NCBI RefSeq assembly: GCF_001665395.1
Contig: NZ_LZSG01000029.1
Location: 54,244 to 118,243 of the forward strand
Origin: Mycobacterium sp. 1164966.3
GTDB lineage: Bacteria; Actinomycetota; Actinomycetes; Mycobacteriales; Mycobacteriaceae
Length of the DNA stretch: 64,000 bases
Direction of reading: 5' to 3'
Part shown: in pieces, positions 35,701 through 44,585 of the stretch
Layout: each line of letters starts with the position of its first letter
Position numbering within the stretch: position 1 is the first letter of the stretch
Notes under the pieces: generated by a model
The model's database searches: none
Told to the model about the DNA's origin: nothing
What the model saw: the letters and a program-made list of their open reading frames with translations, nothing else
Translations under genes and position numbers: made by a program

Positions 35701-36851
35701 AGGACGTTGCGACCGGAGACCGTCTGATCGCGATCGCCCGCCAGGGCCTGTCCTACGGGGTGCACATCATGACCAGCGCCACGGCGTGGCTGGTGGGCCA
35801 GAAGCAGCAGCTGGTCAACGTGTCGAATGCACGCATTCAGCTGCGGCTGAGCAACCCGGACGAAACGCAGATGGGCGAAGGATTCGAACGCCGAAAAGCG
35901 GCCCGAAACACGTTGGACAGGCCCGGGTTCGGGGTCACCCGCGACGGCTATGAGCTGCTGGTGGGGGTGCCCGAGATCACCGCGAGCAACGGTGCGCGCG
36001 TGACCACCCGGGAGCTCGGCCCTCTGATCGGCGGTCTGACCGGCGCCGGCCGGGTGGAGCGGCTGGCACGGTTGCCCGAGCGGATCGAGCTCAGCCAGGT
36101 GATTGCCGAATTCGCAGATACCGCAGACGCCACTGCCGCCGCCGATCCGCTGAACATCCCGTTCGCGATCGGCGAAAGTGCGTTGCAGCCGGTGGCTTTG
36201 CCCGCCCGGATGGTGCCCAACCTGCTGGTGCTGGGCCGCCAGCTGTGCGGGAAGACAACGGCGTTGGCCGCCCTCGGGCAGGCGATCGTCAGTCGCTTCA
36301 CCCCCGAGCAGGCACAAATCAGCATCATCGACCCCAAGACATCGCTCATCGGCAAGATCCAGGCTCCGCATGTGCGTGCGTACGCCTATACCGAAGACGA
36401 CATCGACGGGGTGATCGAAGGGTTGGCGCAGATCATGCGAGACCGCCTGCCACCGTCGGGCTTGAGTCAGGAAGAACTGCTGAGCCGGGGCACCTGGCAG
36501 GGCCCGCACCATTTCCTGCTGATCGACGACGAGCAGGAGCTGCGACCGCACGGCGTGATCGGCAAGAACGCTGCCACGGCGCCGTTGTGGGGACTGATCG
36601 AACGCAGTCGGGAGATCGGTCTGCACGTGATCGTCTCGCGGCTGCCAGGGAACTGGGCGGGGGTGTCGGTGACGAACCCGTTCCTGCAGAAGATGACCAG
36701 TTCGCGCGCCCCCACGTTGTTCATGGACAACGATCCCGCAGCGGTGAAGGTCTTCGGCCGGATAAGCGCGCAGCAACTGCCGCCCGGCCGCGGCCTGCTG
36801 GTCACCACCGACGGCGCGATCGAAGGAGTGCTGGTCGGAGTGCCGGAATAG
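32766..36851 (+). CDS. eccC: ESX type VII secretion ATPase EccC (single-chain, three ATPase domains)
   Basis: A 1361-residue FtsK/SpoIIIE-type motor that recognises and drives ESX substrates. Two transmembrane helices (about 38-85) follow the N-terminus. ATPase 1 has GTSGSGKSE (498-506) and Walker B LLVIIDEYLEL (D611, E612), so it should be active. ATPase 2 has ATAQRGKST (860-868) and VFLVVDNFTDL (D971, N972 in place of Glu). ATPase 3 has LGRQLCGKTT (1156-1165) and FLLIDDEQEL (D1254-E1256). The chain is one piece, as in EccC2 (Rv3894c, 1396 aa), EccC3, EccC4 and EccC5 and unlike the split EccCa1/EccCb1 of ESX-1. It is intact along its full length. Confidence 0.97.
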   Translation: MSKQGFVRAARKPAPTIPPVRIAIGAPMALPEREPRNILLMIALPALLVGIIGTLVVMYASGIRSLQSGFFPMIGLVGFGTLMFSGRFGRARRISWGEQEKQRRSYLRQLDEDRDEVQRAAQEQRDGQLFVHADPQRLDTVIGGPRMWERRPSDPDFLDVRLGIGVQQANESAVSLQWPDVPVGEELEPVTGGALRDFILEQSKIRGIGKVLSLRSSPGFSFIGAEPGELHSLMRSVLSSLAVYHSPNDLKVMVVTRHPEFWSWLVWLPHNQHDEMFDACGLRRLVFASPAELEEALDAELHRKGRGPWTPPVGASPTSMPSPVESLGGPALGPHWVIVDDNVGTPEQWEGVTGQKGMAGITVLRLATREGIGVGFDDKQRFALREGRLTHRETFYAVADMLAESTANRYARALARWSPMSAADLSETDSQGGELLRALGIADPRELDVDRLWSDSRGRGDHKWAMVPVGVKQGGELQHVILRAKDFGGYGFHSVVIGTSGSGKSEYFLSLCSGIALTHSPETVIVIFVDMKFESAAQDLQGFPHVAGSLSNLGKDDRHLAERMRKAINGEIARRYRLFKDAGARDANEYEEMRLAGRDLEPVPILLVIIDEYLELFIHHPEWIDLVIHIGQEGRGCNVFFTLGGQRLDLSSLSKVKSNIAFRVALRAETAEDSRDVIGSDSALHLPSKENGYALLKVGPRDLEQFRCFYVSAPFVVPKRAANVNKTVAVSFSQPRSYTWAYQPLSESDSAALAVADQPEEPDEFLFHPDGFRKKKLVDVIRESLVSHPARPPHQIWLPPLEVSEPVDALVARWRDKPWNVDYGENPGLVFPVGIVDIPDEHAQRVHAIDAEMDNVMVVATAQRGKSTTLMTLMTSAALMYRPERVTFFCIGASLYPVEELPHVASVVSQTDREGVSRTIASMEGLVLAREASFKRYQIDISEFRDRRFGTGGAGPTDPDDKFGDVFLVVDNFTDLYEKDVATGDRLIAIARQGLSYGVHIMTSATAWLVGQKQQLVNVSNARIQLRLSNPDETQMGEGFERRKAARNTLDRPGFGVTRDGYELLVGVPEITASNGARVTTRELGPLIGGLTGAGRVERLARLPERIELSQVIAEFADTADATAAADPLNIPFAIGESALQPVALPARMVPNLLVLGRQLCGKTTALAALGQAIVSRFTPEQAQISIIDPKTSLIGKIQAPHVRAYAYTEDDIDGVIEGLAQIMRDRLPPSGLSQEELLSRGTWQGPHHFLLIDDEQELRPHGVIGKNAATAPLWGLIERSREIGLHVIVSRLPGNWAGVSVTNPFLQKMTSSRAPTLFMDNDPAAVKVFGRISAQQLPPGRGLLVTTDGAIEGVLVGVPE

Positions 36852-36949
36852 GACACCAGCCGACGTCACTCACCCTGACTCGACAGCTTGTGTCACCCTT
36901 CTTAGACTCAGACAGCTCCAGCGGCCTACAAACAAAGGGAGATCGATAT

Positions 36950-37249
36950 ATGGGTGGCTTATTCAGCATGATTCCGGACGGCGTCGACTTGTCGGCAGCG
37001 GCCGAGGCCGGGATCAGCGAGGGGATGGCAGCCACCACCGCGGCCGGAGCGGCAGCCCTCACCGGGGTGCTGCCGATGGCGGCGGACGCCGACTCCGTCC
37101 AGTTCGCAGCCGCCCTGAACGCCGCCGGAACGGCCTACTTGGCTTCGACGGCCGAGCACGTCGGCCAGCGGGCGGCTTTCTCGGGTGCGCAAGGGATGGC
37201 TGTCGGCACCACGACCGCCGTCGAGTCGATCAACGCGGGCCTGCTCTAA
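36950..37249 (+). CDS. PE-family protein (PE36-like)
   Basis: A 99-residue helical-hairpin protein (ATG 36950 after AAAGGGAG) made of a PE domain only. It resembles PE36 of ESX-2 in the segments LSAAAEAGISE, LPMAADADSVQFAAALNAAG and AYLASTAEHVGQR. The Pro-Glu dipeptide that names the family is absent from the N-terminus and no C-terminal YxxxD/E motif is present (the nearest is Y63 with E69). It lies 98 bp after eccC and 9 bp before the PPE gene; PE and PPE proteins of such pairs are secreted as heterodimers. Confidence 0.85.
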   Translation: MGGLFSMIPDGVDLSAAAEAGISEGMAATTAAGAAALTGVLPMAADADSVQFAAALNAAGTAYLASTAEHVGQRAAFSGAQGMAVGTTTAVESINAGLL

Positions 37250-37258
37250 GAGGACACC

Positions 37259-38437
37259 ATGGCCGACCCGAGGTGGTCAGGTCCGCCCGAGCTGGTGGCG
37301 GCGATTTTCGAGGCGGGCAGTGCAGCCTCGGTGATCGCCAACAACCTGGTATGGGTCACCGAGACAGCGACCAAGGAACTGTCGATGGGACTTTCGGCGG
37401 TCAACACCCTTGTCACTGCCGCGCAATGGCAGGGTTTCGGGGCCACCGCTTCGATGGCCGCCGCGACCGGGCTGAACGCGGGACTGCAGACACTGGTCGG
37501 CTGGACCGCGCACAAGATCAGCGTCACCCAAGCCGCCGTCGAGGCCTTCACCATTGCGCAGTCCACGGTCATCCCGTCGGTGGTCTCGCAGACCAACCGA
37601 GACGAATGGGCCGTGCTGAACGCCACCAACTTCTTCGGTCAGAACACCCCGGCGATCGTCGAACGCGACACGGAATACTTCGGCGAGCATTGGCCGCATA
37701 ATTCGATCCGCGGCTGGACGTATTCCGGCGTCATGAGCACGCTGACTGCCATGCTGGGCGTGCCGCCGCCCATCGCCCCGCTCGGAGCGTCACCGGGCGC
37801 CCCGGCGGCCGCCGCCGAAGCCGTCGGGCAGGCCGCGGCACACACCGGGATAAACGACGCGATGCAGGCATCGACGCAGGCCGCCCAGACTGCGGGGCAC
37901 ACAGCGGGCACTCCCGCTGATGCGAGTAGCCAACTGAGTTCGCTTATGCAGCAACCTATGTCGATGGTGTCCAGCGCCACCGAGCCGCTCAAGCAGCTGG
38001 TCCAGGCTCCGATACAGGCGTTTCAGGGAATCGCCGGTCTGCCGCAAACCATGCTGCAATCGATGGCCGGGATGTTTCCCGCGACCGCCGCGCCCACTGC
38101 GGCCGCGGCCGTCGAACCGGTGCTGGCCGGCGGTGGTATCGGTGGTGCGTCCGCCGGCGGCGCCGGCGCATCAGGGTCCTTTCCCGGAGCCGGACTGACC
38201 AGCTATACCCGGCCGACCAGTAGTTTCGAGCCGGAAACCGGCGGCAAGCCCGTGGGCCTGCGGGCCGGGGTGCTCAACGCCGCCGAGATACGAAGTCCCA
38301 CAACGACAACCGGAATGGGTGGTGCTCCCATGCCGTTGACATCGGCGGGCATGTCGGCGCGTGGTGGCGGCGGTGAGGCCGAGAAGGACGTCGCCCGCGC
38401 CCGCGTTGTCGTCCCCAGCGACCAAACGGAGCCGTGA
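37259..38437 (+). CDS. PPE-family protein (PPE69-like)
   Basis: A 392-residue PPE protein. The N-terminal ~170-residue helical domain has GPPE (8-11), the helix-turn WxG-like motif W57-Q-G59 and the conserved stretch SQTNRDEWAVLNATNFFGQNTPAI. A low-complexity Ala/Gly/Pro-rich middle follows, then a conserved tail with TSYTRPTSSFEPETGGKPVGLR. Both the N-terminal domain and this tail match PPE69 (Rv3892c) of ESX-2 as I recall it. With the preceding PE gene it should form the exported substrate pair of this module. Confidence 0.88.
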   Translation: MADPRWSGPPELVAAIFEAGSAASVIANNLVWVTETATKELSMGLSAVNTLVTAAQWQGFGATASMAAATGLNAGLQTLVGWTAHKISVTQAAVEAFTIAQSTVIPSVVSQTNRDEWAVLNATNFFGQNTPAIVERDTEYFGEHWPHNSIRGWTYSGVMSTLTAMLGVPPPIAPLGASPGAPAAAAEAVGQAAAHTGINDAMQASTQAAQTAGHTAGTPADASSQLSSLMQQPMSMVSSATEPLKQLVQAPIQAFQGIAGLPQTMLQSMAGMFPATAAPTAAAAVEPVLAGGGIGGASAGGAGASGSFPGAGLTSYTRPTSSFEPETGGKPVGLRAGVLNAAEIRSPTTTTGMGGAPMPLTSAGMSARGGGGEAEKDVARARVVVPSDQTEP

Positions 38438-38542
38438 TCTTCGCCGGCGCTGGAAGAGCGCCCGCATACTGAACGAATGATTGCCATGTCAGCTCGTCCC
38501 AGCGGCGGTACGCCGCGTGATGCATTTGGAGCCGGATAGGGC

Positions 38543-40342
38543 ATGCTCAGCGCCGGGTCGGTGGTGGCGGGTTACCGGATCGAACGGGTATTGGGATCGG
38601 GCGGCATGGGTGAGGTTTATCTGGCTGCGCACCCCAGTCTCCCCCGCTACGACGCGCTCAAGGTGCTCAATGCCGAGTTGTCCGGGGACCCGGACTTTCG
38701 CGCTCGGTTCATCCGGGAAGCCGATGTCGCGGCTCGGCTGGACCACCCCAACATCGTGTCGATCTACAACCGCGGGCAAACCGATGAGGGTCAGTTGTGG
38801 ATCGCGATGCAATTCGTCGACGGCACCGATTCCGACAAGGTGTTGCGTGCGGGCACGATGACCCCGGCACGCACCGCGTACATCATTGGCGAGGTCGCCA
38901 AGGCGCTGGACTACGCCGACCAGCGTGGCGTCGTGCACCGCGATGTCAAGCCGGCGAACTTTCTGCTGTCCGGGCCCGTCGGACCCGAAGAACGAGTGCT
39001 CTTGGGAGACTTCGGCATTGCGCGCGCACTCGGTGATGTGGGTCTGACCGTCACTGGGTCGGTGCTGGCGACGGTGTCGTATGCGTCGCCGGAGGTCCTC
39101 AGCGGCCTTCCGTTCGACGGGCGCGCCGACCAGTATTCGTTGGGCTGCACGCTGTTTCGGCTGCTGACGGGCAAGGCGCCGTTCGCGTGGGTCGACGGCA
39201 TGGCCGCCGTGGTCGCTGCCCACCTGCAGGCCCCGCCGCCACGGGTCAGCGATTGGGCCCAAGGATTGTCGCCGCGAATGGACGCAGTGATCGCGACCGC
39301 GATGGCGAAAGACCCCGCGCACCGGTTTTCCTCGAGTCGTGAGCTCGCGTCGGCCGCCATCGCAGCGCTCAATGATGCGACGGGCTCCATTACTGCTCCG
39401 TGGCAACCGATTTCGAGCGCCGAGGTCAGCTCGCAGTCGGTGCCGACGCAGTCAACCGGTTCGCAGTGGTGGCAGCCCGGGGTCGCCCGCACGATGGCGG
39501 GGCCACCCGTGCCGCCTCACTACCCCGGCGCACCCCAACCGGCCGTCTTCATGGGACCTCCGCCAGCACACCGGCGGCCACGTGAACGCCGGATCGCGGT
39601 CATGGCCACGATTCTCATCGCAGCCGTCGCCGCGACCGTCATGGCGCTGACGTTCACCGTGCGATCGCAGCCGGTACACCCGGCATCCCCATCGGCGTCG
39701 GCACCGCCGACGTCGGGCCGGCAGGCGAGCGGTCAGCCAACCACCACCGCACCAGGGCCTCTGGGGGCCCCGGTGCCCGCGTCGGCGCTGAGCGGATTCT
39801 TGCTGCCCGCCGAGCAGATCACCGCGATAATGGGGGCGCCCACCATGCAGGTCGCCGAATCATCGACCGACTCATTTGTTGACGGCTCTCCCTACATTTC
39901 CGAAAAGGACTGCAGCGGACCCTATGAGCCGGCTGACCAGGGGGCTTACACGAACACCGGATCGACCGGGTCGCAGTGGCAATTCGTGCGAAATCCCACC
40001 GGCCACGAAGTCGTCCAGCAAGCCGTTATCGCCTACCCGACCGCGGATGCTGCCCAGAAGGTTCTCGCCGACCAACACCAGAAATGGTCGGCGTGCGCGG
40101 GGCGGACCTTCACGGTGACGCTTCCCAGCGAGGCACCGCACCGCTGGGCCTTCAGCCAGCTGACCACACCCGACGGCACCCTAGTGCTGACCACCGCGAG
40201 GGAAGGCAAAAGCTATTTCGGATGTCAGCGCGCCCTGGCGGCGCGCAACAACGTCATCGTCGACGTCGGCTCCTGCAAACTCAGCCTCGACAAGAAGGGC
40301 GTCGAGATCCTCAACGCCATCGCCGCGAAAATCCCGGTGTAG
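38543..40342 (+). CDS. PknH-like transmembrane Ser/Thr kinase, copy 1
   Basis: A 599-residue receptor kinase. Kinase domain (about 8-270): [39 protein letters not shown] Pro-rich linker leads to a transmembrane helix (about 352-371) and an extracellular PknH_C-type sensor domain (about 410-599). The sensor has four cysteines (C457, C518, C561, C578), as expected for its two disulfides. In M. tuberculosis, kinases with this sensor include PknH and PknJ. It starts 105 bp after the PPE gene, same strand, and is followed by a close paralog, so the pair is probably part of, or regulates, the ESX module. Confidence 0.93.
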   Translation: MLSAGSVVAGYRIERVLGSGGMGEVYLAAHPSLPRYDALKVLNAELSGDPDFRARFIREADVAARLDHPNIVSIYNRGQTDEGQLWIAMQFVDGTDSDKVLRAGTMTPARTAYIIGEVAKALDYADQRGVVHRDVKPANFLLSGPVGPEERVLLGDFGIARALGDVGLTVTGSVLATVSYASPEVLSGLPFDGRADQYSLGCTLFRLLTGKAPFAWVDGMAAVVAAHLQAPPPRVSDWAQGLSPRMDAVIATAMAKDPAHRFSSSRELASAAIAALNDATGSITAPWQPISSAEVSSQSVPTQSTGSQWWQPGVARTMAGPPVPPHYPGAPQPAVFMGPPPAHRRPRERRIAVMATILIAAVAATVMALTFTVRSQPVHPASPSASAPPTSGRQASGQPTTTAPGPLGAPVPASALSGFLLPAEQITAIMGAPTMQVAESSTDSFVDGSPYISEKDCSGPYEPADQGAYTNTGSTGSQWQFVRNPTGHEVVQQAVIAYPTADAAQKVLADQHQKWSACAGRTFTVTLPSEAPHRWAFSQLTTPDGTLVLTTAREGKSYFGCQRALAARNNVIVDVGSCKLSLDKKGVEILNAIAAKIPV

Positions 40343-40369
40343 CCGCGGACATGCGGTACCGGAAAGAGG

Positions 40370-40411
40370 CATTAACCGGGCTCCCGTAGGCCTGCCCGAC
40401 GGCGGTTAATG
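40370..40411. promoter_or_regulatory. Spaced 9-bp inverted repeat just upstream of kinase copy 2
   Basis: CATTAACCG (40370-40378) and CGGTTAATG (40403-40411) are exact inverted repeats with 24 bp between them, ending 9 bp before the kinase start at 40421. It could be a two-site operator or an mRNA hairpin that covers the leader and ribosome-binding region. No similar element is seen before copy 1. Confidence 0.4.
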
Positions 40412-40420
40412 TGAATCACG

Positions 40421-42217
40421 ATGGGCATGTTCAGCGTCGGATCGGTGGTGTCGGGCTACCGGATTGAGCGGCTGCTGGGGTCGGGCGGCATGGGCGCGGT
40501 TTATCTGGCCGCCAACCCGTATCTTCCGCGTTATGACGCGCTGAAGGTGCTCAGCGCGCAGCTATCCGCCAATCCCGACTTCCGGGCCCGCTTCATTCGA
40601 GAAGCGGATCTGGCCGCTGGGCTGGATCACCCCAACATCGTGTCGATCTATGACCGCGGCGAAACCGCCGACGGCCAGCTGTGGATTGCGATGCAATTCG
40701 TCGACGGCACGGACGCCGACAAAGCGGTGCGCTCGGGCATCATGGCTCCGGCGCGCGCCGCGCATGTCGTGGGCGAAGCCGCCAGAGCACTCGACTATGC
40801 CCACCAGCGCGGCGTGGTGCACCGCGACATCAAGCCGGCGAACCTGCTGTTATCAGGACCGGTCGGGCCCGACGAGCGCGTCTTGCTGGGAGACTTCGGC
40901 ATCGCCCGCGCGCTCGGCGATGCCGGACTGACAACCACTGGCTCGCTGATTGCCACACTGCCCTACGCGGCGCCCGAGGTGCTTGCCGGAGGCATGGCTG
41001 ACGCACGGGCCGACCTGTATTCCCTGGGTTGCACGCTCTTTCGGATGCTCACGGGTCAAGAGCCGTTCGCGACAGCTGGCGGCCTGGCCGCGCTGGTAGC
41101 CGCGCATTTGCACGCCCCACCCCCAAGAGTGACCGATCAGCTACCCGGGATATCACCGCGGATGGACGGGGTGATCGCGACCGCGATGGCCAAACATCCC
41201 GCCCAGCGGTTCTCCTCGGCGCGCCAGCTGGCCGCAGCCGCCGCCGAGGCCCTCACCGATCCCGCGGCATCGACAACCGCTGCGTGGCAACCGGTTCGGG
41301 GCGGCCCGGGATCTCACCCGCCGCCCACGCAACCCAGCGGTCCGCACTGGGCCCGCGCCGGTGCGGCACCCACGACGATGCACCCAGCCCCGACTGCCTA
41401 CTATCTCCCGCCGGGGCCGGGCTTTGTGCCACCCCGCGGGCCGCCGGCCACGCGACCACGTCGTCGCAGGATCGCCGCGCTGGTCGCGGCCGCTCTGGTG
41501 ACCGCCGCCACCGCGGTTACCGCGGTAACCGTCACCGCGCGATCCCATTCACCGCCCGCCGCATCCCCGCCGGTATCAATCTCGCCGGCGTCCAGCAGTC
41601 TCCCTCCCAGCTCGTCAGCCACCTCCACCGCGACCGGCGCAGCGCCGCTGCCTGCGTCCGCGGTTTCTCGACTACTGCTGTCCACACAAGAGATGGCTGG
41701 GGTCTTCGGCGTCCCCTCGATGGTCGTGCAAAGCGCCTCCAGCAATGGATTCACCGACGACACCCCCAGCGTCTCAGACAAGGACTGCACCGGCCCATAT
41801 GCGCCCGCTGACCGGGGCGCCTACGGCAATACCGCATCGATCGGTTCGCAAGTTCAGATCCTGACCAGCCCCACCAGCCCGGACATGGCCACGCAAGCGG
41901 TTATCGCTTATGTCTCCGCCGATGCCGCCCGCAAGGTCTTCGACGACCAACGCCGGCAGTGGTCCAGCTGTGCTGGGCGGAGCTTCACGCTGACAGTCCC
42001 AAACGAAACCCCAAGTCGGTGGACATTCGGCCCGCTGACGACCCCTGATGACAGCCTGGTGATGACATTCACTGCCCAAGCCCGTAGCTCGGTCGGAGTT
42101 CAGCGCGTGTTGACGGCCCGGAACAACTTCATCATCGACGTGGCGGTCAATGGACTGAACGTCGGCGATCGCGGAGTAGACGTCAAAAACGCGATCGCCG
42201 CGAAGATCCCGCAATAG
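40421..42217 (+). CDS. PknH-like transmembrane Ser/Thr kinase, copy 2
   Basis: A 598-residue paralog of the preceding kinase with the same architecture: kinase domain ([38 protein letters not shown]), Pro-rich linker, transmembrane helix (about 351-372) and PknH_C-type sensor. Kinase domains are very similar between copies; the sensors differ more. Only the first Cys pair (C456, C517) is kept: positions equal to C561 and C578 of copy 1 are not cysteine (SSVGVQR, IDVAVNG). A tandem duplication followed by sensor divergence is the simplest explanation. It is convergent with the DinB-like gene across a palindromic repeat array. Confidence 0.93.
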   Translation: MGMFSVGSVVSGYRIERLLGSGGMGAVYLAANPYLPRYDALKVLSAQLSANPDFRARFIREADLAAGLDHPNIVSIYDRGETADGQLWIAMQFVDGTDADKAVRSGIMAPARAAHVVGEAARALDYAHQRGVVHRDIKPANLLLSGPVGPDERVLLGDFGIARALGDAGLTTTGSLIATLPYAAPEVLAGGMADARADLYSLGCTLFRMLTGQEPFATAGGLAALVAAHLHAPPPRVTDQLPGISPRMDGVIATAMAKHPAQRFSSARQLAAAAAEALTDPAASTTAAWQPVRGGPGSHPPPTQPSGPHWARAGAAPTTMHPAPTAYYLPPGPGFVPPRGPPATRPRRRRIAALVAAALVTAATAVTAVTVTARSHSPPAASPPVSISPASSSLPPSSSATSTATGAAPLPASAVSRLLLSTQEMAGVFGVPSMVVQSASSNGFTDDTPSVSDKDCTGPYAPADRGAYGNTASIGSQVQILTSPTSPDMATQAVIAYVSADAARKVFDDQRRQWSSCAGRSFTLTVPNETPSRWTFGPLTTPDDSLVMTFTAQARSSVGVQRVLTARNNFIIDVAVNGLNVGDRGVDVKNAIAAKIPQ

Positions 42218-42225
42218 GTGCGCCC

Positions 42226-42380
42226 CGGCCCGGCTCTCTTCGCGCGCGACGCGCTCATCGACCGGGGCTTGGCCTGATGGGCCCCGGCTCTCTTCGCGCG
42301 CGACGCGCTCATCGACCGGGGCTTGGCCTGATGGGCCCCGGCTCTCTTCGCGCGCTACACGCGCTCATCGACCGGGGCCG
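42226..42380. repeat. Three-copy 54-bp tandem repeat of nested palindromes, probable bidirectional terminator
   Basis: Three units of period 54 bp (reference points 42232, 42286, 42340) each contain CCCCGGctctcttc, GCGCG-cga-CGCGC, tcatcgaCCGGGG, so every unit can fold as a nested hairpin. Copies 1 and 2 are near identical; copy 3 has two extra bases in the loop. The array lies between the convergent kinase and DinB-like genes, and the stop codon of the latter (42365) falls in copy 3. A transcription terminator or MIRU-like repeat is likely. Confidence 0.75.
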
Positions 42381-43138
42381 GGAGGCCCGGCGAAAGCTTG
42401 AGCTATCTTCAGCCAGCGCTGCGCATCCGGCCCCTCCGCCGCGATATCCAGCGTGCTCAACGCTCGGCGCTGCGTGACCAGGAAGCAGAAGTCCTGCGCG
42501 GACCCGGTGACGCGCTGGACCGCATCGGGCGGTCCCCAGGACCAGGTGTCGCCGCCGGGCCCCCGCAATTCGACCCGGAACGGCTCAGTCGGCGGCGTCA
42601 GTTCGTTCACCAAGAAGGCATAGTCGCGGGTTCGCACCCCGAGGTGCGCGATTGAGCGCAACCGCTCGGTGGCGGGTCGCTCGACGCCGAGAGCATCGGC
42701 GACGTCGAGCCCGTGCGCCCAGGTCTCCATCAACCGCGCCGTGGCCATCGACGCAGCGCTCATCGGCGGCCCGAACCACGGCAGCTTGCGGCCGTCGGCA
42801 ACGCTCAGCAGCGCCTCGTGCAAGCGCGCGCGAGTGCCCCGCCAGTCGCCGAGCAGCTCCGGGGGCGCCAGAGCGGCCAGTTCCTCGGCGCCCGCGTCGA
42901 CGAACCCCGCGGGATCGGCGCTCGCCGCCGTTAGCACGTCACCGAACGCCGCCTCGTCTGTGATGGCGGTCAGCGACACCCGGTCGGTCCACAACAAATG
43001 CGCGATCTGGTGCGCGATCGTCCAACCCGGGGAAGGCGTCGGATCGGCCCATCGCCCCGGCGGCAGAGGCGCCACCAACGCGTCGAGCTCGTCGCTTTCG
43101 GCCCCCAGGTCGGCCACGATCGATACGGCACCCGCCAT
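42365..43138 (-). CDS. DinB/maleylpyruvate-isomerase-like protein (Rv0036c type)
   Basis: A 257-residue protein, the same length as Rv0036c. The N-terminal four-helix-bundle domain shows [19 protein letters not shown] and [15 protein letters not shown], with His residues placed as in mycothiol-dependent maleylpyruvate isomerase/DinB-type metal sites. A C-terminal beta-rich domain ends the protein. Such proteins may use mycothiol; substrate unknown. The ATG at 43138 overlaps the stop of the upstream MFS gene (TGATG), so the two are coupled. Confidence 0.85.
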   Translation of the reverse strand: MAGAVSIVADLGAESDELDALVAPLPPGRWADPTPSPGWTIAHQIAHLLWTDRVSLTAITDEAAFGDVLTAASADPAGFVDAGAEELAALAPPELLGDWRGTRARLHEALLSVADGRKLPWFGPPMSAASMATARLMETWAHGLDVADALGVERPATERLRSIAHLGVRTRDYAFLVNELTPPTEPFRVELRGPGGDTWSWGPPDAVQRVTGSAQDFCFLVTQRRALSTLDIAAEGPDAQRWLKIAQAFAGPPGPGR

Positions 43139-44445
43139 CAGCGTCTCCTGAACGGACTGTCGATTACAGGCGCCGGCTGTCGACGGCGTCCGATGATGCC
43201 GTGAGCAACCAGCCCGACGACATAGAGTCCCGCCGCGAAAAGCGCAAACCCCGGCGCGCGCCCGTCGTCGGGAACCATCGTCGCAGCAATGGTTATCGAG
43301 ACGAGGAACGCGACCCAGAACAGCGCATCCTGCACAGCGAACACGTGTCCGCGAAGCGCGTCGTCGACGTCGATCTGCATCGCGGAGTCGGCGCAGAGCT
43401 TGATCGTCTGACCGGCCACCCCGAGCAGAAAGCCGCAGACCACCATGATCGGAATCACCAGCCCGGCGCCGGCGATCTGGACGATCATGGCAGCCACCAG
43501 TGCGCCGTTGGCGGTGGCGTAGCGCCCCCAGCGCCGGATCATGGGCGGGGTGAGTGCGGTGGCGAGGAAAGCCCCGAGGCCCGACGCTGCCAGGAAGATC
43601 AGCGCGATTTTCAATCCACCCTCCGCCGGAGATTTCGGGTGGTGGACCAGCAATAGCAGCAGCAGCGAGTTGATCCCGACCACCATTCGGTGTACGGCCA
43701 AGCCGGACAGGGTGGCAGCGACCGTCGGGACCTGCACCACAGTGCGTGCGCCGTGTACCCATCCGGTGATCACCGCGTAGAAGGCCGATCCGTGAATCGC
43801 GCGTTGGGTGTCGTCCGGGCCGAGGACGCCGGGCGCGAACCGCCACGACAACAGCAACGCAATCGCCAGTGGGATCGTGACGATGAAGACGACGACCGCC
43901 GAGCCCTTATCCCCCCCGCCGGCCAACCAGCGAGGCAGCTGCATGAAGTTGAAGCCGAGAAACGCCGCGACCGCGCCCGACGCGGTGGCCACCGAGTTCA
44001 TCGTGACGACCTGTTCGCGCGGCACGACATGAGGCAGCGACGCCGAGAGGCCGGACAGGACGAACCGGGTAAAGCCGTTGGCGACCAGTGCCAAACACAG
44101 CAACGGCCACTCCCCCGCCTTGGTGGCCAAGATCGTGCCGATGGCCGCGACCAGCACCAGCCTGCCCAGGTTGGCGCCCACCAGTACTAGCCGTCGATCC
44201 CACCGGTCCACCAGCGCGCCGGCGAATGGTCCCAGCAGTGAGTAAGGCAGAAACAGCACGATGAAGGCGCGCGCGATCGCCATCGGGTCGGTGGCCCGGT
44301 CCGGATTGAATAACAGCGCTACGGCCATTCCTGCCTGAAATAGGCCATCACCGAACTGGCTTACCATGCGCACCTGCAGCAGCCGCCAGAAGTCGGGCAA
44401 ATCGCGCACCGACCGCCACAGGGCGATGGGCGCGCTCCCGTGCAT
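43138..44445 (-). CDS. Major facilitator superfamily transporter (Rv0037c type)
   Basis: A 435-residue integral membrane protein with about 12 hydrophobic helices and the MFS loop motif [20 protein letters not shown] between helices 2 and 3, typical of the MFS_3/drug-efflux type. I start it at ATG 44445 ([13 protein letters not shown]); upstream frame to 44625 lacks a good ribosome site and M. tuberculosis Rv0037c is 441 aa, so the start is uncertain by a few residues. Substrate unknown. Confidence 0.85.
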   Translation of the reverse strand: MHGSAPIALWRSVRDLPDFWRLLQVRMVSQFGDGLFQAGMAVALLFNPDRATDPMAIARAFIVLFLPYSLLGPFAGALVDRWDRRLVLVGANLGRLVLVAAIGTILATKAGEWPLLCLALVANGFTRFVLSGLSASLPHVVPREQVVTMNSVATASGAVAAFLGFNFMQLPRWLAGGGDKGSAVVVFIVTIPLAIALLLSWRFAPGVLGPDDTQRAIHGSAFYAVITGWVHGARTVVQVPTVAATLSGLAVHRMVVGINSLLLLLLVHHPKSPAEGGLKIALIFLAASGLGAFLATALTPPMIRRWGRYATANGALVAAMIVQIAGAGLVIPIMVVCGFLLGVAGQTIKLCADSAMQIDVDDALRGHVFAVQDALFWVAFLVSITIAATMVPDDGRAPGFALFAAGLYVVGLVAHGIIGRRRQPAPVIDSPFRRR

Positions 44446-44585
44446 CCGGGGTTGATCCACAGAACCCACTTCCAACGATCGGGGCAGCAAGTTCACCTTC
44501 GCTCGAGGCCGATCCAACAACAGTACAAATATCCGCGAGCCGCCCACGTTTGGCCCGGCGATGCCGTCGGGAGTGCGATGATGGA

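Noticed and set aside
34761..36869. 702-codon open frame antisense to eccC
   Set aside because: High GC keeps reverse frames open; composition is His/Arg/Gln-rich with no domain, and eccC on the other strand has full family motifs.
42226..42380. Possible CRISPR array or attachment site
   Set aside because: There is no unique spacer between units and no integrase or cas gene nearby; palindromic tandem repeat fits better.
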